Below the pieces are notes generated by a model. It did no database searches and was not told where the DNA came from. It was given only the letters and a program-made list of their open reading frames with translations. This document shows positions 5,510 to 13,660 of a stretch of DNA of 17,825 bases, piece after piece (position 1 is the stretch's first letter; each line of letters starts with the position of its first letter). Source of the DNA: CAYJLC01 sp044426355 (lineage in GTDB: Bacteria > Bacillota > Clostridia > Oscillospirales > Butyricicoccaceae); NCBI GenBank assembly GCA_044426355.1, contig JAWXUO010000043.1, forward strand, positions 1 through 17,825, read 5' to 3'. Position numbers and translations under genes: made by a program.

Positions 5510-7738
5510 TTATTTATTCAAATTTATTCTTATAACTATAACCGTTTTATCGTCATCTGTATCATTTGCATACAAAATCTCGTTACAAATTTCATCACAA
5601 CTCTTATTTTCAGAATTTTTCAAAATATCTACTATAAAAGCATCATTCACCGAATCTAAAATGCCGTCGCTTATCATTACAACCACATCTTCATACATAA
5701 GTTTTATCTTCGAAATTTCCACATCAAAACATATTCCTAGTGGCAAATTCGACGAACTTACTCTATGGACAAGTCCCCCACGGAAAATATAAGACGGCGA
5801 CGCTCCATATTTCGCAAGATTTCCCTCTAAAGTCATCAAATCTACCGATAAAACATCGAGAGCCACGAAATTTTTATCATCATTTTTTATAGATACTAAC
5901 GGAGCTATACCATTTAATGATTTTGTTAAGCTAACCCCAGATTTTAGCATTTTCGCCAGCAAATCAACAACCTGCAAACTTTCTTTATTCGCTCTCCTAC
6001 CACTACCCATTCCATCTGCAAGCACAATAAAACTTCCACCAGAATCATTATCAAATATATCTATAATATCTCCACAAATCCTATGTTTTGCAATTTCTTT
6101 TGTACCGATTTCCATTTTATATATATTTTTTTCGCCAAAAATAATTCGAGAGCCTGTATTTTCTACAACTTGGGAGATAAACTCCATATTTTTTCCTACA
6201 ACAACCGACACTATGCGAGTTGCACCGTTTATATTTTTAATTATTTCAAAAGTATTTTTACCTATTATTTCTACAAAAAATTTACCTGCTGAATTATTAT
6301 ACACCAAAACTGTAAGTCCTAGCGAATATTTTTTCATTTTATCTTGAATTTCTTCTTCAAAATGTGGAAAAGCCTCAACTGGGTCTGCTATTGTATAGCT
6401 AATATCGTTTAAAATTGCCGAAATTGCTGTACATTGATTAGAAATAACCTCTTTATTTGTTTGCAAAGTTTTATTGATAGCTTGTTGCTTCGCTAAGTCA
6501 AAAACGCCCTCGTTTATGCATGTTAAAAAATCTATAAAATTTATGCAACGTGAAGAAAAATGCGTTGCAAAATCCGTGCTATTAAAATAACCTCTTTTTA
6601 TAGCCTTGCTCGTTGCTCCATTTAGTGCATCTATCGACGTAGGGTAGTCTATATTCCAACATTTATATGAAAGTTCGCATTTTTTGCAGATTTTTTCTGT
6701 AGTTGCAACATAAACTTTGTTAATATCATTAAAATCTACTGGATTCACCTTGTCTATACTCTCCGACAAAACTTTTCCCATCTGCGATAGAATACTGCTC
6801 GCACTAGATGTTACTACAGAAAGTTTCTCGGTAGAAAATTTATGCGTAGTATCATTTTCTCGAAAAATATCTTTTAAAAAAGAAAATTTTTGTATTGGCG
6901 TTAGAACAAAAATAATATTTGCAATAATAACTTCTATAACACTAGCTAAAAAAATATCAGAATTCACTCCAAAAATTCCTGCGACACCATACATAGAAAC
7001 AAAAACTACCGAAAATATAATTTTATTCATATTCGCAAGCGAACCTGCTATAACAGAGGCAAAACTGTATGCTAAAGTAAAAATTGCAGAATGTACACCG
7101 AGCGAGCTATCCATCGCAATACCTAAAACAACGCTGGTTACACAACCAGTCCCATTTTTCCCAAAATATGTTGTAAGCAAAATTGCAAGCACTGCGACAA
7201 TGCGTATCGGCACGATATTTAGAAAAATTGATATGCTTGATAATGCCGAAATTACTGTTGCACTAATAAAAAGCAAGCATACTTTTTGATATTTAGCATC
7301 TTTTTCTAAAAACTTTGTATATAACATCAAAGTTGTCATGCAAATTGTAACTTCGCACACTATAAGTACTATGTTTTCAATTTTCACTTCTGTAAGTAGC
7401 ATATTAATTATACTAAACGTTGGCAAAACCGTCGCAACTAGCACATATACATTTATTTTCGTTAGATAAAGCAGTGCAGAAATTATCAAAATCACACCAG
7501 CATATCTAAAACCATATGTAGTATCGCTCATTAATAAATAACCGAAAAAAGCACCTATCATTGCATATAAACGTTTATTTTTTATATTATTTGCTAGAGC
7601 ATATGAAATACCTAACGGTAGCACACTAAAAAAAATAACCGTTTTTGTTAATATAAAACCTAATAAAAATTCTAAAAATATACTAAAAGTTTCCTTATTT
7701 ACATATATATCCCTTGTTTTTTGCTTTGTTTTAATCAT
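5510..7738 (-). CDS. spoIIE: Stage II sporulation protein E (membrane PP2C-type serine phosphatase)
   Basis: SpoIIE dephosphorylates the anti-anti-sigma factor SpoIIAA, releasing sigma F in the forespore, and associates with FtsZ at the polar septum. At 742 residues it is slightly shorter than the B. subtilis protein (about 827). Residues about 15-285 contain roughly ten membrane segments. A central regulatory region follows (about 300-545), with a Cys cluster (C351, C354, C360) before a Trp. The PP2C-type phosphatase domain (about 550-740) has CGD with D557 as the first metal ligand, ADGMGSG (574-580), SDGI with D691, and DDDKT (728-732). The active-site Asp residues all appear intact. A strong AGGAGG site at 7747-7752 fixes the start. 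The promoter region upstream has Spo0A-like boxes, in keeping with Spo0A control in other endospore formers. Confidence 0.96.
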   Translation of the reverse strand: MIKTKQKTRDIYVNKETFSIFLEFLLGFILTKTVIFFSVLPLGISYALANNIKNKRLYAMIGAFFGYLLMSDTTYGFRYAGVILIISALLYLTKINVYVLVATVLPTFSIINMLLTEVKIENIVLIVCEVTICMTTLMLYTKFLEKDAKYQKVCLLFISATVISALSSISIFLNIVPIRIVAVLAILLTTYFGKNGTGCVTSVVLGIAMDSSLGVHSAIFTLAYSFASVIAGSLANMNKIIFSVVFVSMYGVAGIFGVNSDIFLASVIEVIIANIIFVLTPIQKFSFLKDIFRENDTTHKFSTEKLSVVTSSASSILSQMGKVLSESIDKVNPVDFNDINKVYVATTEKICKKCELSYKCWNIDYPTSIDALNGATSKAIKRGYFNSTDFATHFSSRCINFIDFLTCINEGVFDLAKQQAINKTLQTNKEVISNQCTAISAILNDISYTIADPVEAFPHFEEEIQDKMKKYSLGLTVLVYNNSAGKFFVEIIGKNTFEIIKNINGATRIVSVVVGKNMEFISQVVENTGSRIIFGEKNIYKMEIGTKEIAKHRICGDIIDIFDNDSGGSFIVLADGMGSGRRANKESLQVVDLLAKMLKSGVSLTKSLNGIAPLVSIKNDDKNFVALDVLSVDLMTLEGNLAKYGASPSYIFRGGLVHRVSSSNLPLGICFDVEISKIKLMYEDVVVMISDGILDSVNDAFIVDILKNSENKSCDEICNEILYANDTDDDKTVIVIRINLNK

Positions 7739-7762
7739 AAAGCTTGTCCTCCTTTTTTTATC

Positions 7763-7795
7763 ATTATACTACGAAAAAAAAATAATGCTTGTCGG
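7763..7795 (-). promoter_or_regulatory. spoIIE promoter with long 21-base spacer
   Basis: On the minus strand a perfect TATAAT (7763-7768) lies a short distance upstream of the spoIIE ribosome binding site. No good -35 box sits at 17 bases; the best one, CCGACA (7790-7795), is 21 bases away. Spo0A-activated sigma-A promoters such as spoIIG and spoIIE of B. subtilis are known for 21-22 base spacers. Confidence 0.55.
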
Positions 7796-7806
7796 GAAAT
7801 GTCGTA
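7789..7806 (+). promoter_or_regulatory. Two Spo0A-box-like repeats overlapping the spoIIE -35 region
   Basis: TTGTCGGG (7789-7796) and ATGTCGTA (7799-7806) each keep the TGTCG core of the Spo0A box TGTCGAA and are offset by exactly 10 bases, one helical turn. The first overlaps the -35 box of the spoIIE promoter. Neither is a perfect 0A box. Confidence 0.5.
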
Positions 7807-7837
7807 GGAAATAATTCTTTTATTTTTTTTCAAAATG

Positions 7838-7846
7838 TGGTAGAAT
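7838..7846 (+). promoter_or_regulatory. Extended -10 promoter for the YhaO-like gene
   Basis: TGG followed directly by TAGAAT forms an extended -10 element 32 bases before the start codon. No strong -35 box is visible at normal spacing; the upstream region is a T-rich run. Confidence 0.45.
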
Positions 7847-7877
7847 ATAAATATATAAATCTATAAGGGAGGTCTTT

Positions 7878-8930
7878 ATGTTAAAAATACTACAAACTGC
7901 CGATTTTCATATCGGTACTGGTTTTTCTTCTTTTGATGAAAATCTGCAAAAAAAAGCAGAAAATATGCAGTTTCAAGCAATTACTGCAATGATTGACTAC
8001 GCAAATGCTCATGAAATTGACGCTATCTTGATAGCTGGTGATATTTTCGACTCTCAAACTGTAGACTATGAGTTACGAACAAAACTTTTTTCAATTTTTT
8101 CAAAATTTGATAAAAATATTTATATCGTATGTGGAAATCATGATTTTTATTTTGAACATAGTTTTTGGGATCAAACAGAATTACCAGAAAATTGTCATCT
8201 TACAAAAACTAACACATGGGAAGTTACACACGAAGAAAAATTCACGCTTTTTTCTGCTAGTTTTACAAATATATACGAAAATATTGATTTAACAGAAATT
8301 TCTGTAGAGGCTGATAAAATAAACATAGGTTTGGTTCATGCTGACATACTTCATGATAGCCAATACAACGCTATCACGCAAAAAGATATTAAAAATTCAT
8401 ACTTAAATTACCTTGCTGTGGGTCATAACCACAAATATAGCGAAATTTTAAAAGCTTTTGACACACATTATGCGTGTTCTGGAAATATTTCTGCGACTGG
8501 TTTTGACGAAGCTTTTGAAAATGGTTTTATAGTAGCTACTTTTGATAGTGGGCTTACAAGCTTTGAATTTATAAAATCTGAGGGTTTGCGTATTTTGCAC
8601 CACGAAATAGACATAACCTCTATGACAAATACTTCTAAAATTAAAAGCGAAATACTAAACCTTGCACACAAAAACGTTTATTTAAAACTTAGTTTAGTAG
8701 GTATTGATAATATGAATTTAGATGTAAATTCACTGCAATTTAAAGATGAATTTTTCGCTGTTAATATCACAAATACAACTGATAAACCTGAGGATTTATG
8801 GAGATTTATCAACGATGACAACCTTATCGGAGAATTTACACGACTTATGCGAATTGAGTATGATAAGGACGAAAACACTCGAGAAATTTTAAATGCTTTA
8901 AAACTTGGAATTGACTCACTTATAGTTTAG
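7878..8930 (+). CDS. YhaO/SbcD-like metallophosphoesterase (DNA repair exonuclease subunit)
   Basis: A 350-residue calcineurin-like metallophosphoesterase of the SbcD/Mre11/YhaO type. It should be the manganese-dependent nuclease half of a nuclease-ATPase complex acting on DNA ends. Metal-binding motifs appear in the standard order: D9-x-H11, GDIFD (54-58, D55), GNHD (86-89), a His in LVHAD (H154) and GHNH (182-185). The C-terminal third (about 230-350) is the variable capping region. The start has GGGAGG 7-8 bases upstream. The next gene, its ATPase partner, begins 9 bases after the stop, so they form an operon. It is divergent from spoIIE. YhaO-like is preferred to SbcD because the partner has the YhaN-like membrane-segment layout. 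Confidence 0.88.
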   Translation: MLKILQTADFHIGTGFSSFDENLQKKAENMQFQAITAMIDYANAHEIDAILIAGDIFDSQTVDYELRTKLFSIFSKFDKNIYIVCGNHDFYFEHSFWDQTELPENCHLTKTNTWEVTHEEKFTLFSASFTNIYENIDLTEISVEADKINIGLVHADILHDSQYNAITQKDIKNSYLNYLAVGHNHKYSEILKAFDTHYACSGNISATGFDEAFENGFIVATFDSGLTSFEFIKSEGLRILHHEIDITSMTNTSKIKSEILNLAHKNVYLKLSLVGIDNMNLDVNSLQFKDEFFAVNITNTTDKPEDLWRFINDDNLIGEFTRLMRIEYDKDENTREILNALKLGIDSLIV

Positions 8931-8939
8931 GAGAATTTT

Positions 8940-10958
8940 ATGTTTATTAAAAAAATATCTGGAACTTACGGAATTTTTCGTAACGAAGAATTTAATTTCC
9001 ACAAAGGCTTAAATATTCTTGTTCGTGATAACGAATGGGGAAAAACTACGCTTATATCCCTTATAAAAGTTATGTTTTACGGTGTAAATACTTCTGCTCG
9101 TGATAAAAAAGATGTTTTATCCGAAAAAACAAAATACACCTCAAACGTAGATTTTACTGGCGAAATGCTTGTAGTTGACGAAGGACGAGAAATATCTGTT
9201 TCACGTTCTAAATCTGCACGTTCTTCAAATTTTCAATCTTATTATACAGATGTAAACCAAAAAACATCATATTCTTCTTCTAATTTTGGCAAAAAAATGA
9301 TTGGAGTATCTGAAGAAGCTTTTGTAAACAGTGCTTTGATTGAGGCTGATAATAGGCTAATCTCCAAAAACTCTGACCTACTTGATTTAATTTTGGCAAT
9401 GTCTACGACTGGAGATGTGTCAAAAAGCTTTGATAAAGCTACTAAAACTTTAAAAGACAAACAGCAAGCTTTGACTAAATCTACTGGAAGTTTAAAAAAT
9501 TCTACGCAAGCTTTACAAAAAATCGAAAATGATTTAATGGTTTCTTTAGACACCGAAGATAAACTGCAAAAAATGCAAAAACTTCTTGCAACCTCTAAAA
9601 TTTTATTGCGTCAAAAACGTGAAGAATATGAAGAAAAATATAGAGAAGCGTCTGTTTCAAAACTAGAAGTTTCTGAAAGAGCAAGAATAATCAAACTGCA
9701 ATCTGACCAGATTATAGCTGGTTTAGAACCAGATTTCTACGAAATTGAAGTTATAGAAGAAGTAAAACGTCAAACAGATATTTTTGAGCTTATAGAGCAG
9801 ACTGAATATGATTTACGTATTAAATTAAATCATTTAACTCTTGATTCTATGACGCAAATAGAGCGACTAAATCAAGCACGAAAACTAGAAATCCGTGAAA
9901 CATCTAAGGTGAAAATTAACAAGATACCATTTCTTGTTGCTTTAATTTTCGGTGTAAGCACCGTTCTTAGTATGTTTTTCACATTCAATCTTGGAGAATA
10001 TACGCAATATGCTTCGTATATATTAGGTCTTCTTACGCTGTCGGCGTTAACTATTTCTTTTAGTTCAAACAAAGACCAAGGTAATGTAAATATAAAATAT
10101 GACGAAGAAATTCAAGCTGTTAGTGACCAAATAGACGAAGTTCGTGAAAAGCACGTTCGTGCTGCATCTAAAGTAGAGCCAAATCTTAAAAAAATGTTAG
10201 AACTTGCTAAAAACATTGGACTTTATGACGCAAACAGTAAGGAAGAAGTTCGCAGAAGAATTTTCTTTGTTTTAGATATTAATGACAGATACATAAAAGC
10301 TACAGACTTTGAAAAAAACACAATGAACGATACAAATATTTATGATAATCAAAATATCAAAAAGTTTGAAAAAGAACTTGAGGTTATTCGAAGCGAGCTA
10401 AATATTTTAGAAAAGAAACTTGCTGAAAATAACAATGAATACATAAGAAACCAAATAAAACTCGACTCGATAAGCCCAAGAAATCAACTTGCTTTTGAAA
10501 AAGACCAAAAGGAACACGAAGTTTTTTCTATAAACTTTCAAATTTCGAGCCTAGAAACTGCACTTTCTGTTCTTGCTAAAGCAAACGAAAACCTAACTTC
10601 TAGGTTATCTCCTGAAATTTCTAAAAAGGCTACTGAATATTTTGCATTTTTAACAGAAGATAGATATAATTCTGTTGTTTTGCTCTCAGATTTCGAAGCT
10701 TTTTGCAAAAGTCCTGACAAATATGACCTTATTTCAAAGCTTGAGCTTTCTAGTGGAACAAAAGAACAACTATATTTTTCTCTAAGACTTGCAATATGCG
10801 ATGTTTTAATTAACGAAAATGCACCTATAATATTAGATGACCCCTTTGTTTTTTATGATGACACACGAACAGCAAAAGCTATGCAACTTTTAGAAAAAAT
10901 AGCAGAAAAACGTCAAGTTTTGTTGTTTACTTGTAAATCTTTTGAGCCTGTAAGATAA
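8940..10958 (+). CDS. YhaN/SbcC-like ATPase with coiled coils and a central membrane hairpin
   Basis: A 672-residue SMC/Rad50-type ATPase, expected partner of the preceding nuclease. The N-terminal half of the head has a Walker A region at 29-37, RDNEWGKTT, where the usual first Gly of GxxxxGK[ST] is Arg (R29). Long charged helical stretches (about 165-320 and 380-555) look like coiled coil. Two hydrophobic segments (about 328-348 and 355-373) interrupt the middle, as in YhaN proteins. The C-terminal head has a signature-like LSSGTKEQLYFSLRLA (603-618) and Walker B IILDDPF (630-636). B. subtilis YhaN is about 960 residues, so this coiled coil is short. The TAG of the upstream gene overlaps the AGGAGA ribosome binding site. 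It probably couples ATP use to DNA-end processing, perhaps at the membrane. Confidence 0.83.
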   Translation: MFIKKISGTYGIFRNEEFNFHKGLNILVRDNEWGKTTLISLIKVMFYGVNTSARDKKDVLSEKTKYTSNVDFTGEMLVVDEGREISVSRSKSARSSNFQSYYTDVNQKTSYSSSNFGKKMIGVSEEAFVNSALIEADNRLISKNSDLLDLILAMSTTGDVSKSFDKATKTLKDKQQALTKSTGSLKNSTQALQKIENDLMVSLDTEDKLQKMQKLLATSKILLRQKREEYEEKYREASVSKLEVSERARIIKLQSDQIIAGLEPDFYEIEVIEEVKRQTDIFELIEQTEYDLRIKLNHLTLDSMTQIERLNQARKLEIRETSKVKINKIPFLVALIFGVSTVLSMFFTFNLGEYTQYASYILGLLTLSALTISFSSNKDQGNVNIKYDEEIQAVSDQIDEVREKHVRAASKVEPNLKKMLELAKNIGLYDANSKEEVRRRIFFVLDINDRYIKATDFEKNTMNDTNIYDNQNIKKFEKELEVIRSELNILEKKLAENNNEYIRNQIKLDSISPRNQLAFEKDQKEHEVFSINFQISSLETALSVLAKANENLTSRLSPEISKKATEYFAFLTEDRYNSVVLLSDFEAFCKSPDKYDLISKLELSSGTKEQLYFSLRLAICDVLINENAPIILDDPFVFYDDTRTAKAMQLLEKIAEKRQVLLFTCKSFEPVR

Positions 10959-11100
10959 TTTTATTTATAAAAAACACTTATCAGTAGCTACAAAATTTGC
11001 TAAAGCACGTAAATTAAAAAAAATTTACAAAAATCACTTGTATATTATAGAAAAATATTATAAAATAGTATATAAGAAATTAATAATAGGAGGTACTTTT

Positions 11101-11466
11101 ATGAATGTAAAAAATAAACTTGGAAATATATCTATTTCTACAGAGTCAATAGCATCTATAGCTGGATATTCTGCTACAAACTGCTTTGGCGTAAAAGGAA
11201 TGACCATAAAAAGCGTTGCTGACGGACTTTTTCATATGCTTAAAAAAGAATCACAAAGCCGTGGTGTAGATGTAATAGAGTGCGAAGATGGTGGTATTGA
11301 CATAAAACTGCACGTAGCTTGCCAATTCGGTGTAAATATTCACGAAGTGTGTAAAAGCATAATCGGTGAAGTACGCTACAACGTAGAACAAATGACAGGA
11401 ATAGATGTAAACAATGTAGACATCTATGTAGAAACTATCAAAACCGAAGAAATCGGAGGAGCTTAA
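11101..11466 (+). CDS. Asp23/Gls24 family (YloU-like) envelope stress response protein
   Basis: A 121-residue protein of the Asp23 family. The ATG at 11101 follows AGGAGGT with ideal spacing; the upstream in-frame TTG at 11038 has no such site. The body reads LGNISISTESIASIAGYSAT, then a Gly-Val-Lys-Gly segment, an amphipathic helix, and a C-terminal Val-Arg-Tyr-Asn-Val-Glu-x-Met-Thr-Gly-x-x-Val stretch ending in VDIYVET. These are family hallmarks. No membrane helix is present. It is 2 bases upstream of fakA, the same arrangement as yloU-yloV in other Firmicutes, where the pair is linked to lipid and envelope homeostasis. The 142-base leader upstream is AT-rich and has a dyad (11009-11028) but no clear promoter. 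Confidence 0.92.
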   Translation: MNVKNKLGNISISTESIASIAGYSATNCFGVKGMTIKSVADGLFHMLKKESQSRGVDVIECEDGGIDIKLHVACQFGVNIHEVCKSIIGEVRYNVEQMTGIDVNNVDIYVETIKTEEIGGA

Positions 11467-11468
11467 TT

Positions 11469-13118
11469 TTGTCTAATATAACTGGTGAAATCTATAGAAA
11501 AATGATTATCGAAGGTGCTTTATCTATAGATGATGTAAAAGATATCACAAACGAACTAAACGTTTTCCCTGTACCAGATGGCGACACTGGAACAAATATG
11601 GCATTAACTATGTCTGCTGGACTAAAAGCTATGAGCGAACTTTCTACCCCTTCTCTAAAAGATGCTGTAGATAAAACTGCATCTGCACTTTTACGTGGTG
11701 CAAGAGGTAACTCAGGCGTTATTCTTTCGCTATTATTCCGTGGTTTTTCTAAATATTTAAAAGAACTTGATGAAGTAAATGGCAGAGATTTTGCGTATTC
11801 GCTAAACTCTGGTGTAGAAACTGCTTATTCAGCTGTTATGAAACCTGCAGAAGGTACAATTTTGACTGTATCTCGTGTATCTGCACAATCGGCTGTAGAT
11901 TCTGCAGAAATAAACCCAGATATAACTGTTTCTGAAATTTTCGACGTTTTAATAGAAAGTGCGAACAATGCACTAAAAGAAACTCAATTTCAAAATCCCG
12001 TTTTAGAAAAAGCAGGCGTTATTGACGCTGGTGCTTATGGATATATCGAAATTTTAAAAGGTATGCAAAATGCATATTTAGGAAAAGAACTTATTCGTGA
12101 GGCAAAACCAGAAACTTTAACTAGTAGCTCTCAAGCGAATTTCTCAGAAATCAATACAGATGATATAAAATTCATGTATTGCACAGAATTTATCGCAAGC
12201 AAAGAAGACCCACGTCGCTCAGTATCTAAATTAAAATCAATTTTAGACTCTATAGGCGATAGCATTGTTGTTGTTGATGATGACGAAATTGTAAAAGTTC
12301 ACGTTCATACAAACGAACCTAATATCGCACTTGGCGAAGGTTTAAAATTCGGACCTCTACTTTCTATAAAAATCGAAAATATGAAAGAACAACACTCTAC
12401 AAAAGTTGTAGAAGAAGCTTCTGTATACACTCCTGTAATGGAAATTGCACCTAATGATAAACCTGTAGGTTTTGTGTCTGTTTCTGCTGGAGATGGCTTA
12501 GCTGATGTATTTTCTGACCTCGGTGTAGATACAGTCGTTCGTGGTGGACAAACAATGAATCCATCTACAGACGATATAGTTCGTGCAATTAATTCTGTTC
12601 CTGCTGAAACTGTTTTTGTTTTACCAAATAATAAAAACATCATAATGGCAGCTGAACAAGCTATTGATATTTGCAAAACTAAAAAAGTTATCGTTATTCC
12701 ATCAAAAACAATTCCACAAGGAATTACAGCTATGCTAAATTTTGATGAAGGCATGGACATAGAAACTATAACTTCTACTATGAACGATAGCCTAAGTTTA
12801 GTAAAATCTGGTCAAATTACTTATGCTGCACGAAATTCTGATTTTGATGGCAAAAAAATAAAAGAAGGCGAATATCTTGGTCTTTTTGAAAGCAAATTAA
12901 ACTCTAATCATAAAAAACTTGACAACGTTGTTACAAAACTTGTAAAAGAAATGATAACTGCCGATAATCAATTTGCAACTATTATCTATGGTAGCGAAAC
13001 TACAGAAGAAGAAGCTCAAACTTTAGTTTCTATCTTTGAAAAACAAAATCCAAATATCGAAATAACATTAATAAACGGTGGTCAACCAGTTTACTATTAC
13101 ATTATTTCTGTTGAATAA
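11469..13118 (+). CDS. fakA: FakA: fatty acid kinase ATP-binding subunit (DAK/DhaL phosphatase-like, YloV family)
   Basis: FakA phosphorylates fatty acids carried by FakB (DegV-type) proteins, feeding acyl-phosphate into phospholipid synthesis. At 549 residues it has the usual family length. The DhaL-type domain (about 1-200) has NVFPVPDGDTGTNM (31-44), with the Mg-ATP Asp residues D37 and D39, and RGARGNSGVILS (about 76-87). A middle domain follows, with HVHTNEP near 278-284. The C-terminal DegV-like domain (about 310-549) binds the FakB partner. The start is a TTG at 11469, supported by GGAGGA (11455-11460) inside the end of the Asp23 gene and by the match of its N-terminus to the family. 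No fakB lies in this window. The gene ends at a strong terminator. Confidence 0.93.
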   Translation: MSNITGEIYRKMIIEGALSIDDVKDITNELNVFPVPDGDTGTNMALTMSAGLKAMSELSTPSLKDAVDKTASALLRGARGNSGVILSLLFRGFSKYLKELDEVNGRDFAYSLNSGVETAYSAVMKPAEGTILTVSRVSAQSAVDSAEINPDITVSEIFDVLIESANNALKETQFQNPVLEKAGVIDAGAYGYIEILKGMQNAYLGKELIREAKPETLTSSSQANFSEINTDDIKFMYCTEFIASKEDPRRSVSKLKSILDSIGDSIVVVDDDEIVKVHVHTNEPNIALGEGLKFGPLLSIKIENMKEQHSTKVVEEASVYTPVMEIAPNDKPVGFVSVSAGDGLADVFSDLGVDTVVRGGQTMNPSTDDIVRAINSVPAETVFVLPNNKNIIMAAEQAIDICKTKKVIVIPSKTIPQGITAMLNFDEGMDIETITSTMNDSLSLVKSGQITYAARNSDFDGKKIKEGEYLGLFESKLNSNHKKLDNVVTKLVKEMITADNQFATIIYGSETTEEEAQTLVSIFEKQNPNIEITLINGGQPVYYYIISVE

Positions 13119-13124
13119 TATAAC

Positions 13125-13160
13125 AGCACTTAAAGGTTTTATACTTTTAGGTGCTTTTTT
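13125..13160 (+). terminator. Rho-independent terminator of the asp23-fakA operon
   Basis: Arms AGCACTTAAAG and CTTTTAGGTGCT (12 pairs with wobbles) around a short loop, followed by TTTTTT, 7 bases after the fakA stop. Confidence 0.9.
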
Positions 13161-13222
13161 ATGTATATTTTCAAATTTTAGGCTAAAAATATCTATACAT
13201 ATATTTTAATGGAGATGATAAC

Positions 13223-13660
13223 ATGACAAACAAGGAATATGACGAACTAGTAAAAAAACACTCAAAAAATTCCCCACTTTTAAAGGATACGATATTTGCT
13301 TTTCTTATAGGTGGATTAATTTGTGCTATAGGACAAGTTATTTTTGAAATTTTGGTATTAAACGGCATAGAAGAAACAAATGCTTCATCTATTGTACCAA
13401 TTATCTTAATTTTTATAGGAACTTTGCTTACTGGACTAAAAATTTACGACAAAATCGCAAAACACGCAGGTGCTGGTACTATTGTTCCGATAACTGGTTT
13501 TGCAAATTCTATCGTAGCTGCTGCTATGGAATTTAAACCCGAGGGGTATATTTTAGGAATTGGTGCTAAAATGTTTGTTATCGCAGGGCCTGTTTTAGTT
13601 TATGGCATATCTGCGTCAGTAGTTTATGGCTTAATTTTAGTTTTGTTTGGAGGTTATTAA
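13223..13660 (+). CDS. spoVAC: Stage V sporulation protein AC
   Basis: SpoVAC is a membrane part of the SpoVA channel that moves calcium-dipicolinate into the forespore and out at germination. The 145-residue protein has a short charged N-terminus (1-22) and membrane segments at about 23-47, 57-75, 88-105 and 115-142. The segments IGGLICAIGQ, GAGTIVPITGFANSI and the C-terminal small-residue-rich helix are family hallmarks. The start has GGAGATGAT 8 bases upstream. The stop is immediately followed by the spoVAD ATG with no gap, so the two are translationally coupled. A possible sporulation-sigma promoter lies at 13162-13191 but is weak. Of the spoVA genes, only AC, AD and AE are here, a common clostridial set. 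Confidence 0.95.
   Translation: MTNKEYDELVKKHSKNSPLLKDTIFAFLIGGLICAIGQVIFEILVLNGIEETNASSIVPIILIFIGTLLTGLKIYDKIAKHAGAGTIVPITGFANSIVAAAMEFKPEGYILGIGAKMFVIAGPVLVYGISASVVYGLILVLFGGY

Noticed and set aside
6717..7289. Plus-strand 190-residue reading frame
   Set aside because: It is antisense to the membrane and central part of spoIIE, and its composition is what opposite-strand AT-rich coding produces.
11009..11028. GTAAATT-A6-AATTTAC dyad as a terminator after the YhaN-like gene
   Set aside because: All-AT-rich weak stem without a T-run after it; it may be chance in such AT-rich DNA.
11038..11100. Longer Asp23-family start at TTG 11038
   Set aside because: The added 21 residues do not look like the family and the strong AGGAGGT sits before the ATG at 11101.
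12305..12760. Minus-strand 151-residue reading frame
   Set aside because: It is antisense to fakA with no supporting start signal or recognisable domain.
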